Positions 37,319-47,566 of a stretch of DNA of 64,000 bases are shown here, in pieces. Source of the stretch: Methylotenera oryzisoli. Its GTDB lineage: Bacteria > Pseudomonadota > Gammaproteobacteria > Burkholderiales > Methylophilaceae. A model generated the notes under the pieces. It saw nothing but the letters and a program-made list of their open reading frames with translations. It did not search any database and was not told the DNA's origin. The position numbers and the translations under genes were made by a program. Where the stretch lies: NCBI GenBank assembly GCA_945881735.1, contig CAMCVF010000003.1, positions 1 through 64,000 of the forward strand. The letters run 5' to 3'. Each line of letters opens with the position of its first letter. Within the stretch, counting starts at the first letter, position 1.

Positions 37319-38512
37319 TTAAAGCTGTGGAATGTTATAAATGAAAGAGATACCAATATTATTATTCTTGGCAGAAAATTCGTTTTGTTTTTGACTTCTG
37401 TGCCCAGCAACCAATCGGGCTTGCCAAGCTTGTGAAATATAGTAAGAGTAAAAGCCAGTCAACTGAGCAGTTTCAGAAGCAAAATCAGATTGGTTTTTAC
37501 TAATATTGAAATCAATACCTGCTTTACTTACCTCAGAAAGTTCACGGGTGTAACCTAGGCCGAAAGTATCACTTTTTTGAAGAGCCCCTAAGCCTCCTGG
37601 TGACACAGAACGCGATAGCGATGCTTGCATGGTGTTTTTTTCTGAGAGATAACTTAATGTGTTACTAGAAATCCAACCCGAGCCCTCGTTTGAGCCAATA
37701 GCGCCTGAACCTCCATCATTAAATCCAAACCCATTATTGGTGCCTGATGTGGATATGCTGTTAACACCAATACTAGGTACAAACGTCAAGTGCGGAGTCA
37801 ATAACATTGTGCTGCCAACTGAAAAATTCTTTGAAGTGCTTGGCTGAGATAAATCACCTTCGGGTTTAAAGTCAGTTAAGCTTAGCTGCACGAAGGGACT
37901 TATTTTTTCTTTTAAGTCATAGGAAATCGTACCGTTAATTGTTTTAGATATTGAGCTAATAAAACTTGAATCAGTGAAGGTCGTTTTAGTGTAGTTTGCA
38001 CCCAATGATAATTTTAACTTTTCTGATAGTGAATGATTAAAATTAGCAGCTAAAGTTCTGCTAACTGAAGTGCCATCAACATCTAGTAGTGCATTGGTAT
38101 TAAATTGGGCAAAACGAGAGCTTCTTTTATCGTAGCCTGCGGTTATTGAAAATGCACCTTTTTCGAGCTCTCGCTGCCATCCAAGATTTAAATTTGGATC
38201 TTCACGATCGACACTAAGATTTTTGTTTGATGATCTTTGTAAAGTTAAAGCCAAATCACTAAACCATCTACTTTTATCATCGACCGCTGAAATAGAGTAC
38301 CTTGGAATTGTGGTATAACGCCACACGCCTTGCTTCTGTTGCGACAAATTCAGATTGGTATCGTAATCAACATTTATTGGCAGAGATGCTTGATGCAATA
38401 TAACCAACGCTTGAGCTGGTATTGAAAAAAGTAACGCACATGCAACCAAAACTGGAGCGTTGACTTTTTGCATCAAATTTATAGCTTTAGCAGTGAAATG
38501 TTTTGGTTTCAT
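37319..38512 (-). CDS. epsL: EpsL: outer-membrane beta-barrel of the exopolysaccharide cluster
   Basis: The 397-residue protein has an N-terminal signal segment (about 15-36, ending near PAQA) and then a run of alternating hydrophobic/polar strands rich in S, N, T and aromatic residues, ending with an aromatic-rich strand near IGISFIYNIPQL. It matches the EpsL-type outer-membrane protein of exosortase-linked eps clusters, between epsE and epsF. It probably forms the outer-membrane barrel for polymer release. Confidence 0.85.
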   Translation of the reverse strand: MKPKHFTAKAINLMQKVNAPVLVACALLFSIPAQALVILHQASLPINVDYDTNLNLSQQKQGVWRYTTIPRYSISAVDDKSRWFSDLALTLQRSSNKNLSVDREDPNLNLGWQRELEKGAFSITAGYDKRSSRFAQFNTNALLDVDGTSVSRTLAANFNHSLSEKLKLSLGANYTKTTFTDSSFISSISKTINGTISYDLKEKISPFVQLSLTDFKPEGDLSQPSTSKNFSVGSTMLLTPHLTFVPSIGVNSISTSGTNNGFGFNDGGSGAIGSNEGSGWISSNTLSYLSEKNTMQASLSRSVSPGGLGALQKSDTFGLGYTRELSEVSKAGIDFNISKNQSDFASETAQLTGFYSYYISQAWQARLVAGHRSQKQNEFSAKNNNIGISFIYNIPQL

Positions 38513-38539
38513 TTTAACAGTCGTTTTAAAATGAAAAAT

Positions 38540-39112
38540 TTATGGGACTAAAATAGTATCGCCCGTTTTTAATAAAACATTAGTTTCAAGCGCTTTACCT
38601 TGAATTAAATTATTATAGTTAACCGAGATTACACTAGAGCCGTTTTTTGTACTACGTAGCACTTTTAATTCGTCTGCTTCTGCAAACTTATCTAAACCGC
38701 CAGCTTGGCTTAATGCTTGTAAAACTGTTAAAGGGCTTGTTAACAATATTGGTCCAGATTTTAATACCTTGCCAATAACATATACCAGATTACCGTTTGT
38801 ATTAGAAATAACAACCGTCACTTGTGGATCAGGTAAATAGGTCTTCAATTTTTCGGTGATGCGCTTTTCCGCTTCTGGTGTTGTTGTACCGCCCACTTCT
38901 ACGCGACCAGCTAAAGGAAAAGTAATGCTGCCATCTGGCAACACTCTGATTTCTTTTTTGAGGCTTTCTTCACCCCAAACAGAAACTTCCAGGATATCGC
39001 CTTCACTGAGTTTGTACAATTCATTTGATTCTGAGGCAACCGCAGCACTTGAAATGAGAAAACCAGCTAAAAAAACAGAATAAAATAATTTGGCACTTAA
39101 GTGGGTATTCAT
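38540..39112 (-). CDS. epsE: EpsE: periplasmic polysaccharide export protein (Wza-like)
   Basis: The 190-residue protein has a cleavable signal peptide (residues 1 to about 26, SSAAVAS) and a Poly_export domain (KLSEGDILEVSVWGEESLKK, VLPDGSITFPLAGRVEVGG) followed by an SLBB domain (VYVIGKVLKSGPILLTSPLT). There is no lipobox, unlike Wza. I start at the ATG at 39112 because AGGAG lies seven bases upstream and a signal peptide begins there; an in-frame ATG at 39184 would add 24 residues. It should link the inner-membrane machinery to EpsL. Confidence 0.93.
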   Translation of the reverse strand: MNTHLSAKLFYSVFLAGFLISSAAVASESNELYKLSEGDILEVSVWGEESLKKEIRVLPDGSITFPLAGRVEVGGTTTPEAEKRITEKLKTYLPDPQVTVVISNTNGNLVYVIGKVLKSGPILLTSPLTVLQALSQAGGLDKFAEADELKVLRSTKNGSSVISVNYNNLIQGKALETNVLLKTGDTILVP

Positions 39113-39279
39113 TTTGTCGCTCCTGGTAAAAAAGTAATATATAAGCCAAACAATAATATAAGAAAGGCTTGTCAACCTTTTCATTAAAAAAAGAAAATCA
39201 TTAAAATGACTTATATCATATTTTTGCTAAATGTATCATTTAATTCAAAAATTACTGTCTGAATGAGCTTTACAGAAAG

Positions 39280-39307
39280 ATTCTATAATTTTTCTGCGAT
39301 TTCTCAA
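39280..39307 (-). promoter_or_regulatory. Possible promoter upstream of epsE
   Basis: On the minus strand TTGAGA (39307-39302), 16 bases, then TAGAAT (39285-39280) lie in the 238-base gap between epsB and epsE. It could give the epsE-xrt part of the cluster its own transcript. The boxes are imperfect. Confidence 0.3.
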
Positions 39308-39350
39308 TAGCCTAACTGGGTTTAATTTAGTACGCAAATGAACAAGAAAC

Positions 39351-40796
39351 TTAATAGGCACCTTTACCAGTAAAAGCGGTTGCCGTGCGCATTAAAATTG
39401 ATATATCCAGCCAAACTGACCAGTTATTAATATATTCGATATCAGATTCAATGCGCTTAGTCATTTGATCCAGCTCTTTTGTTTCACCCCTATAGCCGCG
39501 AACTTGCGCTAAACCTGTGATCCCTGGCTTAATATTATGGCGCGCGTAATAGTCGCCAATCCGTTTAGAATATAACTCGTCATGCTGTACTGCATGCGGC
39601 CTTGGCCCCACCAATGACATATCGCCTTTAATTACATTAAAAATTTGCGGCAATTCATCTAAACTTGTTCTACGGATAAATGCGCCGACTTTGGTAATGC
39701 GCGGATCATTCTTTTCAGCTTGTTTAAGCGGCTCATTTTCAGACACTTGCTGATTAGTGCGCATACTTCGGAATTTCCAAATACTGAATCCTTTACCATT
39801 CCATCCAGCTCTGTTCTGCCTAAAGAAGACAGGACCAGGACTATCAATCTTTACAGCAATGGCAACAGCAATTAATAATGGGATGATTAGAATCAGAATC
39901 AAAAAGGACAAGACTTTATCTTCAATGGCTTTAGAAAGCTTGCTCATGCCAGTTAATGGAGACTCTGATAACGTTAAGACAGGTATGCCTGCAATTTCTT
40001 TGACGCTGTGGTTAATCAATCGGAGTGAGAATATATCTGGAATCCAATGAATAGAAACATGCTTATCCAGCAACACAAAATAAAGCTCTTCTAACACCTT
40101 AGAAGACTCTAATGGCGTAACAATATAAATAGTATTAATGTCATACTCGTCAATTAAATCTGACAGTTCAGCCACTTTACCTAAATGAATACTACGACTT
40201 TTATCATATTTATTTAATTCTGATTTTTGCTCTTTACGTTGCTGAACGCCTTCTTCCTCAATCGAAACATTACCAACAACGCGTTCATTTAACCATGGGT
40301 TAGAAGAGATTTTATGCTCTAAATAGTTGGCCAATTGACCTTGACCAACAATAATCACGTTATCAGTAACATGGGAGTTTTTGTTAATACGCAGATTAAT
40401 TGTTCTGACAGCGAAATGGATACAGCTTTGCACCACAAAGCCCACCAAAAATAACTCTGTGATAAAGACGCGTGAATAAACATGACTTTGTTTAGTTAAA
40501 AACCCCAGTACTAAGAGCGCTAAAAAGCTGAATGACCAAGCGTTAAATAAACTAAACAGTTTTGATGCGAAACTTGAACTTGTCCGGTAAATGGCAAGTC
40601 GATCGTACATTACTGAAACCAAACCTAACAACACAAGTAATAAAATGACATAGTCTTGTGATAAAAAGCCTATATTTGACTCAATAAAATACCAAGCAAC
40701 AGCTAGAATTGCTGTGCCGTCTAGCAACGGTTGTAATACATTAATGAGGCTTCGTCTGCGTTGCAGCAAAGACCTTGATTTTGATCTAATTACCAT
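39351..40796 (-). CDS. epsB: EpsB: undecaprenyl-phosphate sugar phosphotransferase
   Basis: The 481-residue protein has four or five N-terminal helices, a cytoplasmic CoA-binding-like region and a C-terminal bacterial sugar transferase domain: FRQNRAGWNGKGFSIWKFRS, RITKVGAFIRRTSLDELPQI, NVIKGDMSLVGPRPHAV, GITGLAQVRGYRGET. It is of the WbaP/WcaJ type and starts the exopolysaccharide by moving a sugar-1-phosphate, probably glucose-1-phosphate, to undecaprenyl phosphate. It is 26 bases downstream of epsA. Confidence 0.95.
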   Translation of the reverse strand: MVIRSKSRSLLQRRRSLINVLQPLLDGTAILAVAWYFIESNIGFLSQDYVILLLVLLGLVSVMYDRLAIYRTSSSFASKLFSLFNAWSFSFLALLVLGFLTKQSHVYSRVFITELFLVGFVVQSCIHFAVRTINLRINKNSHVTDNVIIVGQGQLANYLEHKISSNPWLNERVVGNVSIEEEGVQQRKEQKSELNKYDKSRSIHLGKVAELSDLIDEYDINTIYIVTPLESSKVLEELYFVLLDKHVSIHWIPDIFSLRLINHSVKEIAGIPVLTLSESPLTGMSKLSKAIEDKVLSFLILILIIPLLIAVAIAVKIDSPGPVFFRQNRAGWNGKGFSIWKFRSMRTNQQVSENEPLKQAEKNDPRITKVGAFIRRTSLDELPQIFNVIKGDMSLVGPRPHAVQHDELYSKRIGDYYARHNIKPGITGLAQVRGYRGETKELDQMTKRIESDIEYINNWSVWLDISILMRTATAFTGKGAY

Positions 40797-40821
40797 TAAA
40801 AAATACTACAATCTATATCAT

Positions 40822-41580
40822 TCAATGCGTTTTGTACTTGGCAACAGCTTGCGCTCTGCAAGTTACATCTAATTTTTGAAAAATGCGTTTCAAGTGATTT
40901 TTGACAGTATTAGGACTAATTGTTAAAATAATTCCGATTTCAAAATTGGTTTTGCCTACTCTAACCCAGTGTAAAATCTCATGCTCGCGCTCACTTAAAC
41001 CGCCCATGTTGAGCTCTTCTGTTAAATCTTCTTGTAATGCTGGCGTTTCCATATATTCAACACGACGTAGCGCTGAATCAACATGCGGCATCAACAGTCC
41101 TAGTACAGAGCGCTGCACTTGAAATTCGTGGGCTTTATCAAAAAACACGTAAATACAATCATTTTTGCCGCGAGTATCACGCACACCATAAACCAATAGT
41201 GAGTTCATACCTACTAATTTTCGCGTAAATGGCGTAGGTGACTGTTCGTTAATGCCCGTAGCATCAAAATAATTAATGCGGAACCATCTTTCACCATTAT
41301 CTAACCAGCGCTGATGAAGATTTGACATTAGGTAGGCAAAAACGCCTGGTGCATCGATTAGCTTTTGAGTCCGAATATCATCGATGTTAGATGACACATC
41401 AAAATTGAGATCGCCTGTGACAAAATCACCCCATGCGGCAACTAAAATATCATGCGGCAGCACTTCATTAACGCTACCTTGCAACCATTTAAAAAAATCC
41501 ACATGCTTTTGAACTGAAAATGACTTTTGAATCACATTAAAAACTTGTTCCCAGTTTTGTGTTGTCGTATTGATGTCCAT
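40822..41580 (-). CDS. epsA: EpsA: LuxR-type transcriptional regulator of the eps cluster
   Basis: The 252-residue protein has an N-terminal sensory-type domain (about 1-175) and a C-terminal LuxR/GerE helix-turn-helix (LSEREHEILHWVRVGKTNFE, then NTVKNHLKRIFQKL). It matches the EpsA-type regulator found at the head of exosortase-linked eps clusters. I start at the ATG at 41580 because GGGGGAG lies seven bases upstream; a GTG at 41643 in frame would add 21 residues with no clear ribosome site. It is the first gene of the cluster and presumably controls it. Confidence 0.9.
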   Translation of the reverse strand: MDINTTTQNWEQVFNVIQKSFSVQKHVDFFKWLQGSVNEVLPHDILVAAWGDFVTGDLNFDVSSNIDDIRTQKLIDAPGVFAYLMSNLHQRWLDNGERWFRINYFDATGINEQSPTPFTRKLVGMNSLLVYGVRDTRGKNDCIYVFFDKAHEFQVQRSVLGLLMPHVDSALRRVEYMETPALQEDLTEELNMGGLSEREHEILHWVRVGKTNFEIGIILTISPNTVKNHLKRIFQKLDVTCRAQAVAKYKTH

Positions 41581-41847
41581 CACTGCACTCCCCCAACGAT
41601 TCATTTCGATTAGATGAGGATAAAGTAGCACTTTTAATGCCACCTTCGCTTATATTTTATCTTTATATGAATCAATGGGTTAAGATGATAAAATTGCTAT
41701 CAACTTTTCATGTAATGATTAAACATCATCAGTAGCGTCATTGATTTGACATTGCATAACAAATCAAACAGCATTTTTGTAATTAACGATATTGAATAAA
41801 TGAAACATATGATCAAGAAACATTTCTATTACATTTGGCTTACAAGG

Positions 41848-42387
41848 TTAATCCTGCAATGCATAAATAGAAGGAAGATTGCGCCACCAACCATAAACAT
41901 CCATACCACAACCAAATACATAACGATCTGGCACCATTAAACCCACATAATCAGCTTGAACAGGTTTAATTATATCCAACTGCTTTTCTACTAATACGGC
42001 AATCTTAATATTTGTTGCGCCCAACTGTTCGCATTCATCCACAATCGCTTTCAAGGTGATGCCTGCATCCAAAATATCATCTAAAATCAACACATTGCGA
42101 TTGTTGACACTATTTTTAGGCTTAACCAGCCATTCCACCACTTTACCGCTGGTACCACGGTAACGCGTAGCGTGAATATAATCAAACTCTAGCGGAAAAT
42201 TTAATTGTGATAGCAATTGCCCTGTGAAAAAAACGCCGCCACCCATTACACATAGCACAAAGGGTGGCTCAGTCGCGTAATCTGCATTGAGCTGAAGTGC
42301 TATGGTCGAGATGGCTTGATTAACGGCCTGCTGATCATGAATTAACAGCGCTTTATCTAAATAGTCTTGTGGATTATTTTGATGCAT
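41848..42387 (-). CDS. hpt: Hypoxanthine-guanine phosphoribosyltransferase
   Basis: The 179-residue type I phosphoribosyltransferase has the PRPP loop VLILDDILDAGITL and the N-terminal VMGGGVFFTGQL. It salvages hypoxanthine and guanine to IMP and GMP with PRPP. It lies nine bases downstream of galU and is not functionally tied to the polysaccharide genes, so it marks a housekeeping boundary between the two glycan loci. Confidence 0.9.
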   Translation of the reverse strand: MHQNNPQDYLDKALLIHDQQAVNQAISTIALQLNADYATEPPFVLCVMGGGVFFTGQLLSQLNFPLEFDYIHATRYRGTSGKVVEWLVKPKNSVNNRNVLILDDILDAGITLKAIVDECEQLGATNIKIAVLVEKQLDIIKPVQADYVGLMVPDRYVFGCGMDVYGWWRNLPSIYALQD

Positions 42388-42396
42388 CGTCTGTAT

Positions 42397-43266
42397 TTAC
42401 AATTGGACTGTTTTTAAATAAGCCAAAAAGTCTTTTGCAATTTCTGGGTGCTTAAGCGCCAACTCAACGTTAGCCCTCATAAAGCCAAGCTTGCTACCGC
42501 AATCATAACGCTTTCCTTTAAAACGATAAGCATAAATCGGCTCTAGCTGCATCAGGTCAGAAATGCCATCGGTAAGTTGAATTTCTCCACCCTTGCCTGG
42601 CTTTACTTTTTCTAAACAATCAAAAATTTTAGGCGTTAAGATATAACGGCCTACAACCGCTAAATTAGATGGTGCATCGGCTGGCTTTGGTTTTTCAACA
42701 ATGCTTTTAAGCTGCAATAGATTTACACCCACATTAAACGCATCAACGATACCGTAGCCGGCTGTCTCTGAAGGCATCACATCTTCAACACCTAGAACAG
42801 AACATCGTTTATCGGCATAAACTGCTGCCATTTGAGCGATAACTCCTGGTGTCGCATCAATCAAATCATCGGCCAAAATCACGCTAAAAGGTGAGTCACC
42901 TACCACAGGCTTGGCGCACAACACAGCATGACCTAAGCCAAGCGCCTTGGGCTGACGAATAAAAATACACGAAACATGTGAAGGCAATATGGCTTTTAAT
43001 GACTCTAGTAATTCTTTTTTGCCGCTGGCTTCTAATGATGCTTCTAGCTCACTGGCATTGTCAAAGTGGTCTTCAATAGAGCGTTTATTGCGTCCTGTTA
43101 TAAAAACAAGCTCAGTAGCACCTGCAGCAATTGCTTCTTCAGCCGCGTATTGAATTAATGGCTTATCAACAATTGGCAACATCTCTTTAGGGCTGGCTTT
43201 GGTCGCAGGTAAAAAGCGGGTACCTAAACCAGCTACGGGAAAAACAGCTTTTCGAATCACATTCAA
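42397..43266 (-). CDS. galU: UTP-glucose-1-phosphate uridylyltransferase
   Basis: The 289-residue protein is full-length GalU. The nucleotide-binding signature is [20 protein letters not shown], followed by [20 protein letters not shown] and VILADDLID. It makes UDP-glucose from glucose-1-phosphate and UTP in the cytoplasm. It is 14 bases downstream of the WbpM-like gene and could feed both nearby polysaccharide systems. Confidence 0.97.
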   Translation of the reverse strand: MNVIRKAVFPVAGLGTRFLPATKASPKEMLPIVDKPLIQYAAEEAIAAGATELVFITGRNKRSIEDHFDNASELEASLEASGKKELLESLKAILPSHVSCIFIRQPKALGLGHAVLCAKPVVGDSPFSVILADDLIDATPGVIAQMAAVYADKRCSVLGVEDVMPSETAGYGIVDAFNVGVNLLQLKSIVEKPKPADAPSNLAVVGRYILTPKIFDCLEKVKPGKGGEIQLTDGISDLMQLEPIYAYRFKGKRYDCGSKLGFMRANVELALKHPEIAKDFLAYLKTVQL

Positions 43267-43280
43267 TTTATACTCTTTAT

Positions 43281-45179
43281 CTAATGTAAAGTGTTTTTTT
43301 GATTGGTTAATTCTGGATGCAGAGCAACGCTTGAATGTTGAGGACTGTATTCCTCAACCCAAGATCCCAGCTCATTTTTAATCGTCGCTTCATTAGTCCC
43401 TTGGGTTTGATTAATCCAATTTAACAATTTTTTAACCCATATTTTGTTCACTGGCCGCGCTAATGCGATGCGCAATTTTTCATGTGGGGTTGGTATCGTT
43501 TGCTCATCATCTGCCAGCAGTTCTTCATACAACTTTTCGCCTGGGCGCAAGCCAACATATTCAATTTTAATGTCGTCTAATTGCAAACCTGACAAACGAA
43601 TCATATCGGCAGCAAGGTTAGCGATTTTAACGGGCTCGCCCATATCCAACACAAAAATCTCACCACCATTGCCCATTAATCCCGCCTGCATGACCAACTG
43701 CGCCGCTTCAGGAATCGACATAAAATAACGTGTAATGTCAGGATGGGTGATAGTAATGGGGCCGCCTTTAGCGATTTGCTCTCTGAATTTAGGAATCACG
43801 CTTCCACTGCTGCCCAGCACGTTGCCAAAACGTACAATCACAAAGCGCGTGCCGTTATCATCAACTAAGTTTGCCTCTTGCAAGCCCTGACATACCATCT
43901 CAGCTAGGCGCTTGCTTGCACCCATAACATTGGTGGGATTCACCGCTTTGTCGGTTGAAATCAGAACAAACTTCTCAACATGACTCTCCTTACAGGCCAG
44001 CGCTAAAGTATGTGTGCCTAAAACATTATTAGATAAAGCCTCCCAAACATTGCCATTTTCCATTAGTGGCACATGCTTATAAGCGGCCGCATGAAAAACA
44101 ACGGAAGGCTGATATTGATCCAGCAAACTTTTGACACGATGACTATTTTTTACGTCACCAGTCACATAAACTAGTTTTACGGCGAATTTTTGAAGGCTGA
44201 ATTCCTGCTCTAAATTGTAAAGCGCAAACTCCGAGATATCTAAACACACCAAAGTATGAGGTTTGTATTTTAGAATTTGGCGGCAAAGCTCTGAGCCTAT
44301 TGAGCCACCTGCCCCGCTGACCAATACTGGCTTATTTTCAATTAAATGCTGTAGTCCACTACTATCTAATTTTACAGCATCGCGCCCTAGCAGATCCTCT
44401 ACATCCACTTTACGAATCTGCGAAATATTAACTTTGCCGCTGATTAAATCATCAAAGGCAGGCACTGTAAGTACGGTAAGTTCTGCTTTATTAGCCAAGT
44501 CAACTGCACGCCTTCTGGCTTGATGCGAAGCAGATGGCAATGCAACAATCGCGTTTTGCACGTCTAATTGATTAGCATAATCGGCTAGCTGATTTAAATC
44601 ACCCAACACTTTAACATCATGCAAATACCTCCCATGCATGCTCATATCATCATCAAGCATACCAACCACGCGCCATTCTGTACTTTTGGCTAGATCTTTT
44701 ACTAGCGCAATAGCGGCATCACCAGCGCCTAGTATCAACACTGGCTGACCACGCCCATGCGAATGACCGTAAAGTGTATGATCTTTAAAAGAGCGGTATA
44801 ACAGCCTGCTGCCACCCAAAATTAAAAGCAATATAAGTGGATTTAAGATTAATACCGACCTAGGCACAAAATTTTGTGGTTTAAACATAAATAAAATCGA
44901 CGCAATAATTAAAAAAGCCACAAAAACAGCTTTGAGAATCCGCTGCAAATCAGGAAGGCTAGCAAATCGCCATATGCCTTTATACAAACCAAACTGTATA
45001 AAGCATAATGCTTGCAAAGGAATTGCCCAGGCGGAAACCTGAATGAGTGAAGGCATAAATTCGGATGGAATACTAAAGTTGAATCGAAATAGGTAAGCTA
45101 ATACCAATGCCAATAAAGCTGCACATAAATCGTGGGTAAATGCTGACACAATTTGCCAGTTAGCGTATTTTTTTAGCAT
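43281..45179 (-). CDS. WbpM/CapD-like membrane nucleotide-sugar 4,6-dehydratase
   Basis: The 632-residue protein has four N-terminal helices (about 10-120), a CoA-binding-type Rossmann domain (about 140-260) and a C-terminal SDR domain with [15 protein letters not shown] and the active-site string [20 protein letters not shown], where Met replaces the usual Tyr as in WbpM-type enzymes. These convert UDP-GlcNAc to the 4-keto-6-deoxy sugar used for QuiNAc or FucNAc. It is the last of three genes (epimerase, WecA-like, this one) laid out like wbpK-wbpL-wbpM. Confidence 0.92.
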   Translation of the reverse strand: MLKKYANWQIVSAFTHDLCAALLALVLAYLFRFNFSIPSEFMPSLIQVSAWAIPLQALCFIQFGLYKGIWRFASLPDLQRILKAVFVAFLIIASILFMFKPQNFVPRSVLILNPLILLLILGGSRLLYRSFKDHTLYGHSHGRGQPVLILGAGDAAIALVKDLAKSTEWRVVGMLDDDMSMHGRYLHDVKVLGDLNQLADYANQLDVQNAIVALPSASHQARRRAVDLANKAELTVLTVPAFDDLISGKVNISQIRKVDVEDLLGRDAVKLDSSGLQHLIENKPVLVSGAGGSIGSELCRQILKYKPHTLVCLDISEFALYNLEQEFSLQKFAVKLVYVTGDVKNSHRVKSLLDQYQPSVVFHAAAYKHVPLMENGNVWEALSNNVLGTHTLALACKESHVEKFVLISTDKAVNPTNVMGASKRLAEMVCQGLQEANLVDDNGTRFVIVRFGNVLGSSGSVIPKFREQIAKGGPITITHPDITRYFMSIPEAAQLVMQAGLMGNGGEIFVLDMGEPVKIANLAADMIRLSGLQLDDIKIEYVGLRPGEKLYEELLADDEQTIPTPHEKLRIALARPVNKIWVKKLLNWINQTQGTNEATIKNELGSWVEEYSPQHSSVALHPELTNQKNTLH

Positions 45180-45284
45180 TTTTTATTTCGTTTTTTGCCA
45201 GACATAATATTTATGTATCATTCAAAATTAGTTTATAAATGTTATAACAATTACAAAAAATATCACTATACAGGTATAAGCTTA

Positions 45285-46235
45285 TTAATTGATCTGAACC
45301 CAGCGTTTATCGATCCACCGCATCATGATTAAGTAAGCAATCGCCCAAAAAAGTAATGCGCAAAAAACAATCAAAGCAGATTCTTTAAGCAGTAAAATTG
45401 CGCTTGCCGCCAAACTTATCATTAACATATATTCTGCGAGCGCCGTGTTGCGATGCCCCCAACCCAATCGCACTAAATGCTGATAATAATGACTGCGATG
45501 CGCTTGCCAGACTTTTTCACCTGCCAGTTGGCGCTTAAACAATGTCACAGTTGCATCTATAATAAAGGGGGAAAATACCAATAGTGGAAACCACACTGGC
45601 CATAGCGCATAGAAACAGCCATAGGCACCGATTGATCCCGCTAAAAAGCCAAGCGGGATCGAGCCTGAATCACCCATAAATATTTTGGCAGGATTAAAAT
45701 TAAAGAATAAAAACGCCAAGCAAGCGCTAGATACGGCCGCATTCATGGCGGCCAAATGCATATCGCCCATTATATAAGCAGCAATGGCGTAAGAGGCAAA
45801 TCCAAACAAACCCATACCGCCAGCCAAGCCATCAGAGCCGTCCATAAAGTTGTATAAGTTGGTCATCCAAGTAATCAGCAAGGTCAATAAAGCGACTAAC
45901 CACCAAGCTTGCGGAGGAAGCATCGCTAAAATAAACGCAGCACTTGCCATCAACTGCATTAAAAATCGCCATTTAACCGATAAATGATAAACATCATCCA
46001 TCAGCGAAATTAGCATTAAACTCAGCGGGAACAATATCCAATATAAATTGATAGGCATGAACAACCATGAAATCAACACGCCTGCCATAATCGCCAAACC
46101 ACCTGTGCGCGGAGTTAGCTTAGTATGTAAAGAGCGCTGATTTGGCGTATCTAAGGCAACATTGGCAATGCGCGTATTCAATATTAATAACAGCGCAATA
46201 AGGCATATAAAAAAGGAGATTAATAAATACTGCAT
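45285..46235 (-). CDS. WecA/WbpL-like undecaprenyl-phosphate sugar-1-phosphate transferase
   Basis: The 316-residue polytopic protein of the MraY/WecA family has about ten helices. The cytoplasmic motifs are LMDDVYHLSVKWR, NLYNFMDGSDGLAG and NPAKIFMGDSGSIPLG. At this size it is nearer WbpL, which moves FucNAc- or QuiNAc-1-phosphate to undecaprenyl phosphate to start an O-antigen. It is a second initiating enzyme besides EpsB, which argues for two separate glycans. It abuts the epimerase gene. Confidence 0.92.
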   Translation of the reverse strand: MQYLLISFFICLIALLLILNTRIANVALDTPNQRSLHTKLTPRTGGLAIMAGVLISWLFMPINLYWILFPLSLMLISLMDDVYHLSVKWRFLMQLMASAAFILAMLPPQAWWLVALLTLLITWMTNLYNFMDGSDGLAGGMGLFGFASYAIAAYIMGDMHLAAMNAAVSSACLAFLFFNFNPAKIFMGDSGSIPLGFLAGSIGAYGCFYALWPVWFPLLVFSPFIIDATVTLFKRQLAGEKVWQAHRSHYYQHLVRLGWGHRNTALAEYMLMISLAASAILLLKESALIVFCALLFWAIAYLIMMRWIDKRWVQIN

Positions 46236-46236
46236 A

Positions 46237-47196
46237 CTATGGGCGAGGGTTTTCTAATGATTTTAAATACCAGTCTGCAGTCTCTTTTAACCCCTGATCA
46301 ATCGTAAAAGGCGGCTTCCAATCTAAATCTTGGCGTATTTTTGAGCTATCAATCACTAAAGATTGAGTTAACTTATCTAAAGTATTTGATTTTTTAATTA
46401 ACTTAGTCAAAAAACGCATGATAAATAACGGAAAAGGGAACAATATTGATCTCTTGTTTAATAACTTTGCTATTTTTCTTAACAACTGTGTAGTAGAGAT
46501 GTCTTCACCATCGCTGACAAGATACGTTTGGTTGGAGGCTCGAGGATGAATGGCACATAAAATCAACGCGTCAATTAGGTTGCCTAAATAAATTAAGCTT
46601 CTAGAATTTTTAATACTTTTTAGAGGTAATGGTATACAAATATTCACTAAATTAATTAGCTTAAGCATGTTACCTGGGTTTTCTGGTCCAAAAACTAATG
46701 GTGGACGCAAGATAACTAACTCGATACATGAATTACTACACAACTGAATTAAACCTTGCTCAGCTAACCACTTAGATTTAGTATAATTGGATTTAGGTGA
46801 AATTGGGCTACTTTCGGTAAGTGGTTCACTAAAAGTATTTTCTCCATGAACTCCTATTGAGCTTACATAAACAAATCGCTTTACACCTGCCCTGATTGCC
46901 TCTTCTGCTAAATTTAACGTACCTTTGACGTTAGCTTCCATATACTCCTCGAGTGAGTCATCAGGCTTCTCGTTAGTTTTGTGTGCTCGAGCAGCTAAAT
47001 GGATAATCACGTCGCAATCTTTTAAAAATCCACTCCACACATCCTTAGCAGCAAAGTCTGGTACAGAAAATAGACCCTCGGTTTTAGAACTTAACAACTG
47101 ACGCGTAGCACCTACTACATGAATATTTCTCTCTTTCAATGCATGAATTAGCGACTTACCAATAAAGCCATTAGCTCCAGTTACTAATAGTTTCAT
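46237..47196 (-). CDS. NAD-dependent nucleotide-sugar epimerase/reductase (WbpK/WbpV-like)
   Basis: The 319-residue SDR protein has the NAD loop VTGANGFIGKSLI, the active-site YTKSKWLAE (YxxxK) after VYVSSIGVHGE, and LRPPLVFGPENPGN. It probably reduces the 4-keto product of the dehydratase to QuiNAc or FucNAc, or acts as a 4-epimerase. It is the first gene of the minus-strand trio and is divergent from pseB over 370 bases. Confidence 0.88.
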   Translation of the reverse strand: MKLLVTGANGFIGKSLIHALKERNIHVVGATRQLLSSKTEGLFSVPDFAAKDVWSGFLKDCDVIIHLAARAHKTNEKPDDSLEEYMEANVKGTLNLAEEAIRAGVKRFVYVSSIGVHGENTFSEPLTESSPISPKSNYTKSKWLAEQGLIQLCSNSCIELVILRPPLVFGPENPGNMLKLINLVNICIPLPLKSIKNSRSLIYLGNLIDALILCAIHPRASNQTYLVSDGEDISTTQLLRKIAKLLNKRSILFPFPLFIMRFLTKLIKKSNTLDKLTQSLVIDSSKIRQDLDWKPPFTIDQGLKETADWYLKSLENPRP

Positions 47197-47566
47197 AGGC
47201 TGCTAGTAACCGTTTTTTTAAATCCCAGCGTCGGGTTTATTATTAAACCGTTTTTAAAATGTGTGTGGCATTTATTAAACACAATAGTGGTTAAATGAAT
47301 TAAAGATAATATCTTACTTCGGTTATGCAATACGAATCAATGAATCTTGTTTATTGTTTCAAAAGTATCATAAGTTTATAAGTTTATAAAATGACTACTA
47401 TAATGGAAAATACAAAAATGTTAACGGGGACTAGCGTGCACAATGGTTTATACAATAAAATTTAATATTAATTAAAAAGAAAATATTAAGTTAATTTTTT
47501 ATATGGCTTTTTACAAAAAATTTTTAAATTATTTTACAAACATAAACTCTAAATACTGGTAAAAAA
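47197..47566. other. Divergent intergenic region before the pse operon
   Basis: The 370-base AT-rich region lies between the epimerase gene and pseB. A TATAAT at 47399-47404 on the plus strand could be the -10 of the pse operon, but its -35 partner is weak. A short direct repeat (ATAAGTTTATAAGTTTATA) lies just upstream. I saw no JUMPstart/ops element and no gene. Confidence 0.4.

Noticed and set aside
47197-47566. JUMPstart/ops element before the pse operon
   Set aside because: No GGCGGTAG-type sequence is present in the region.
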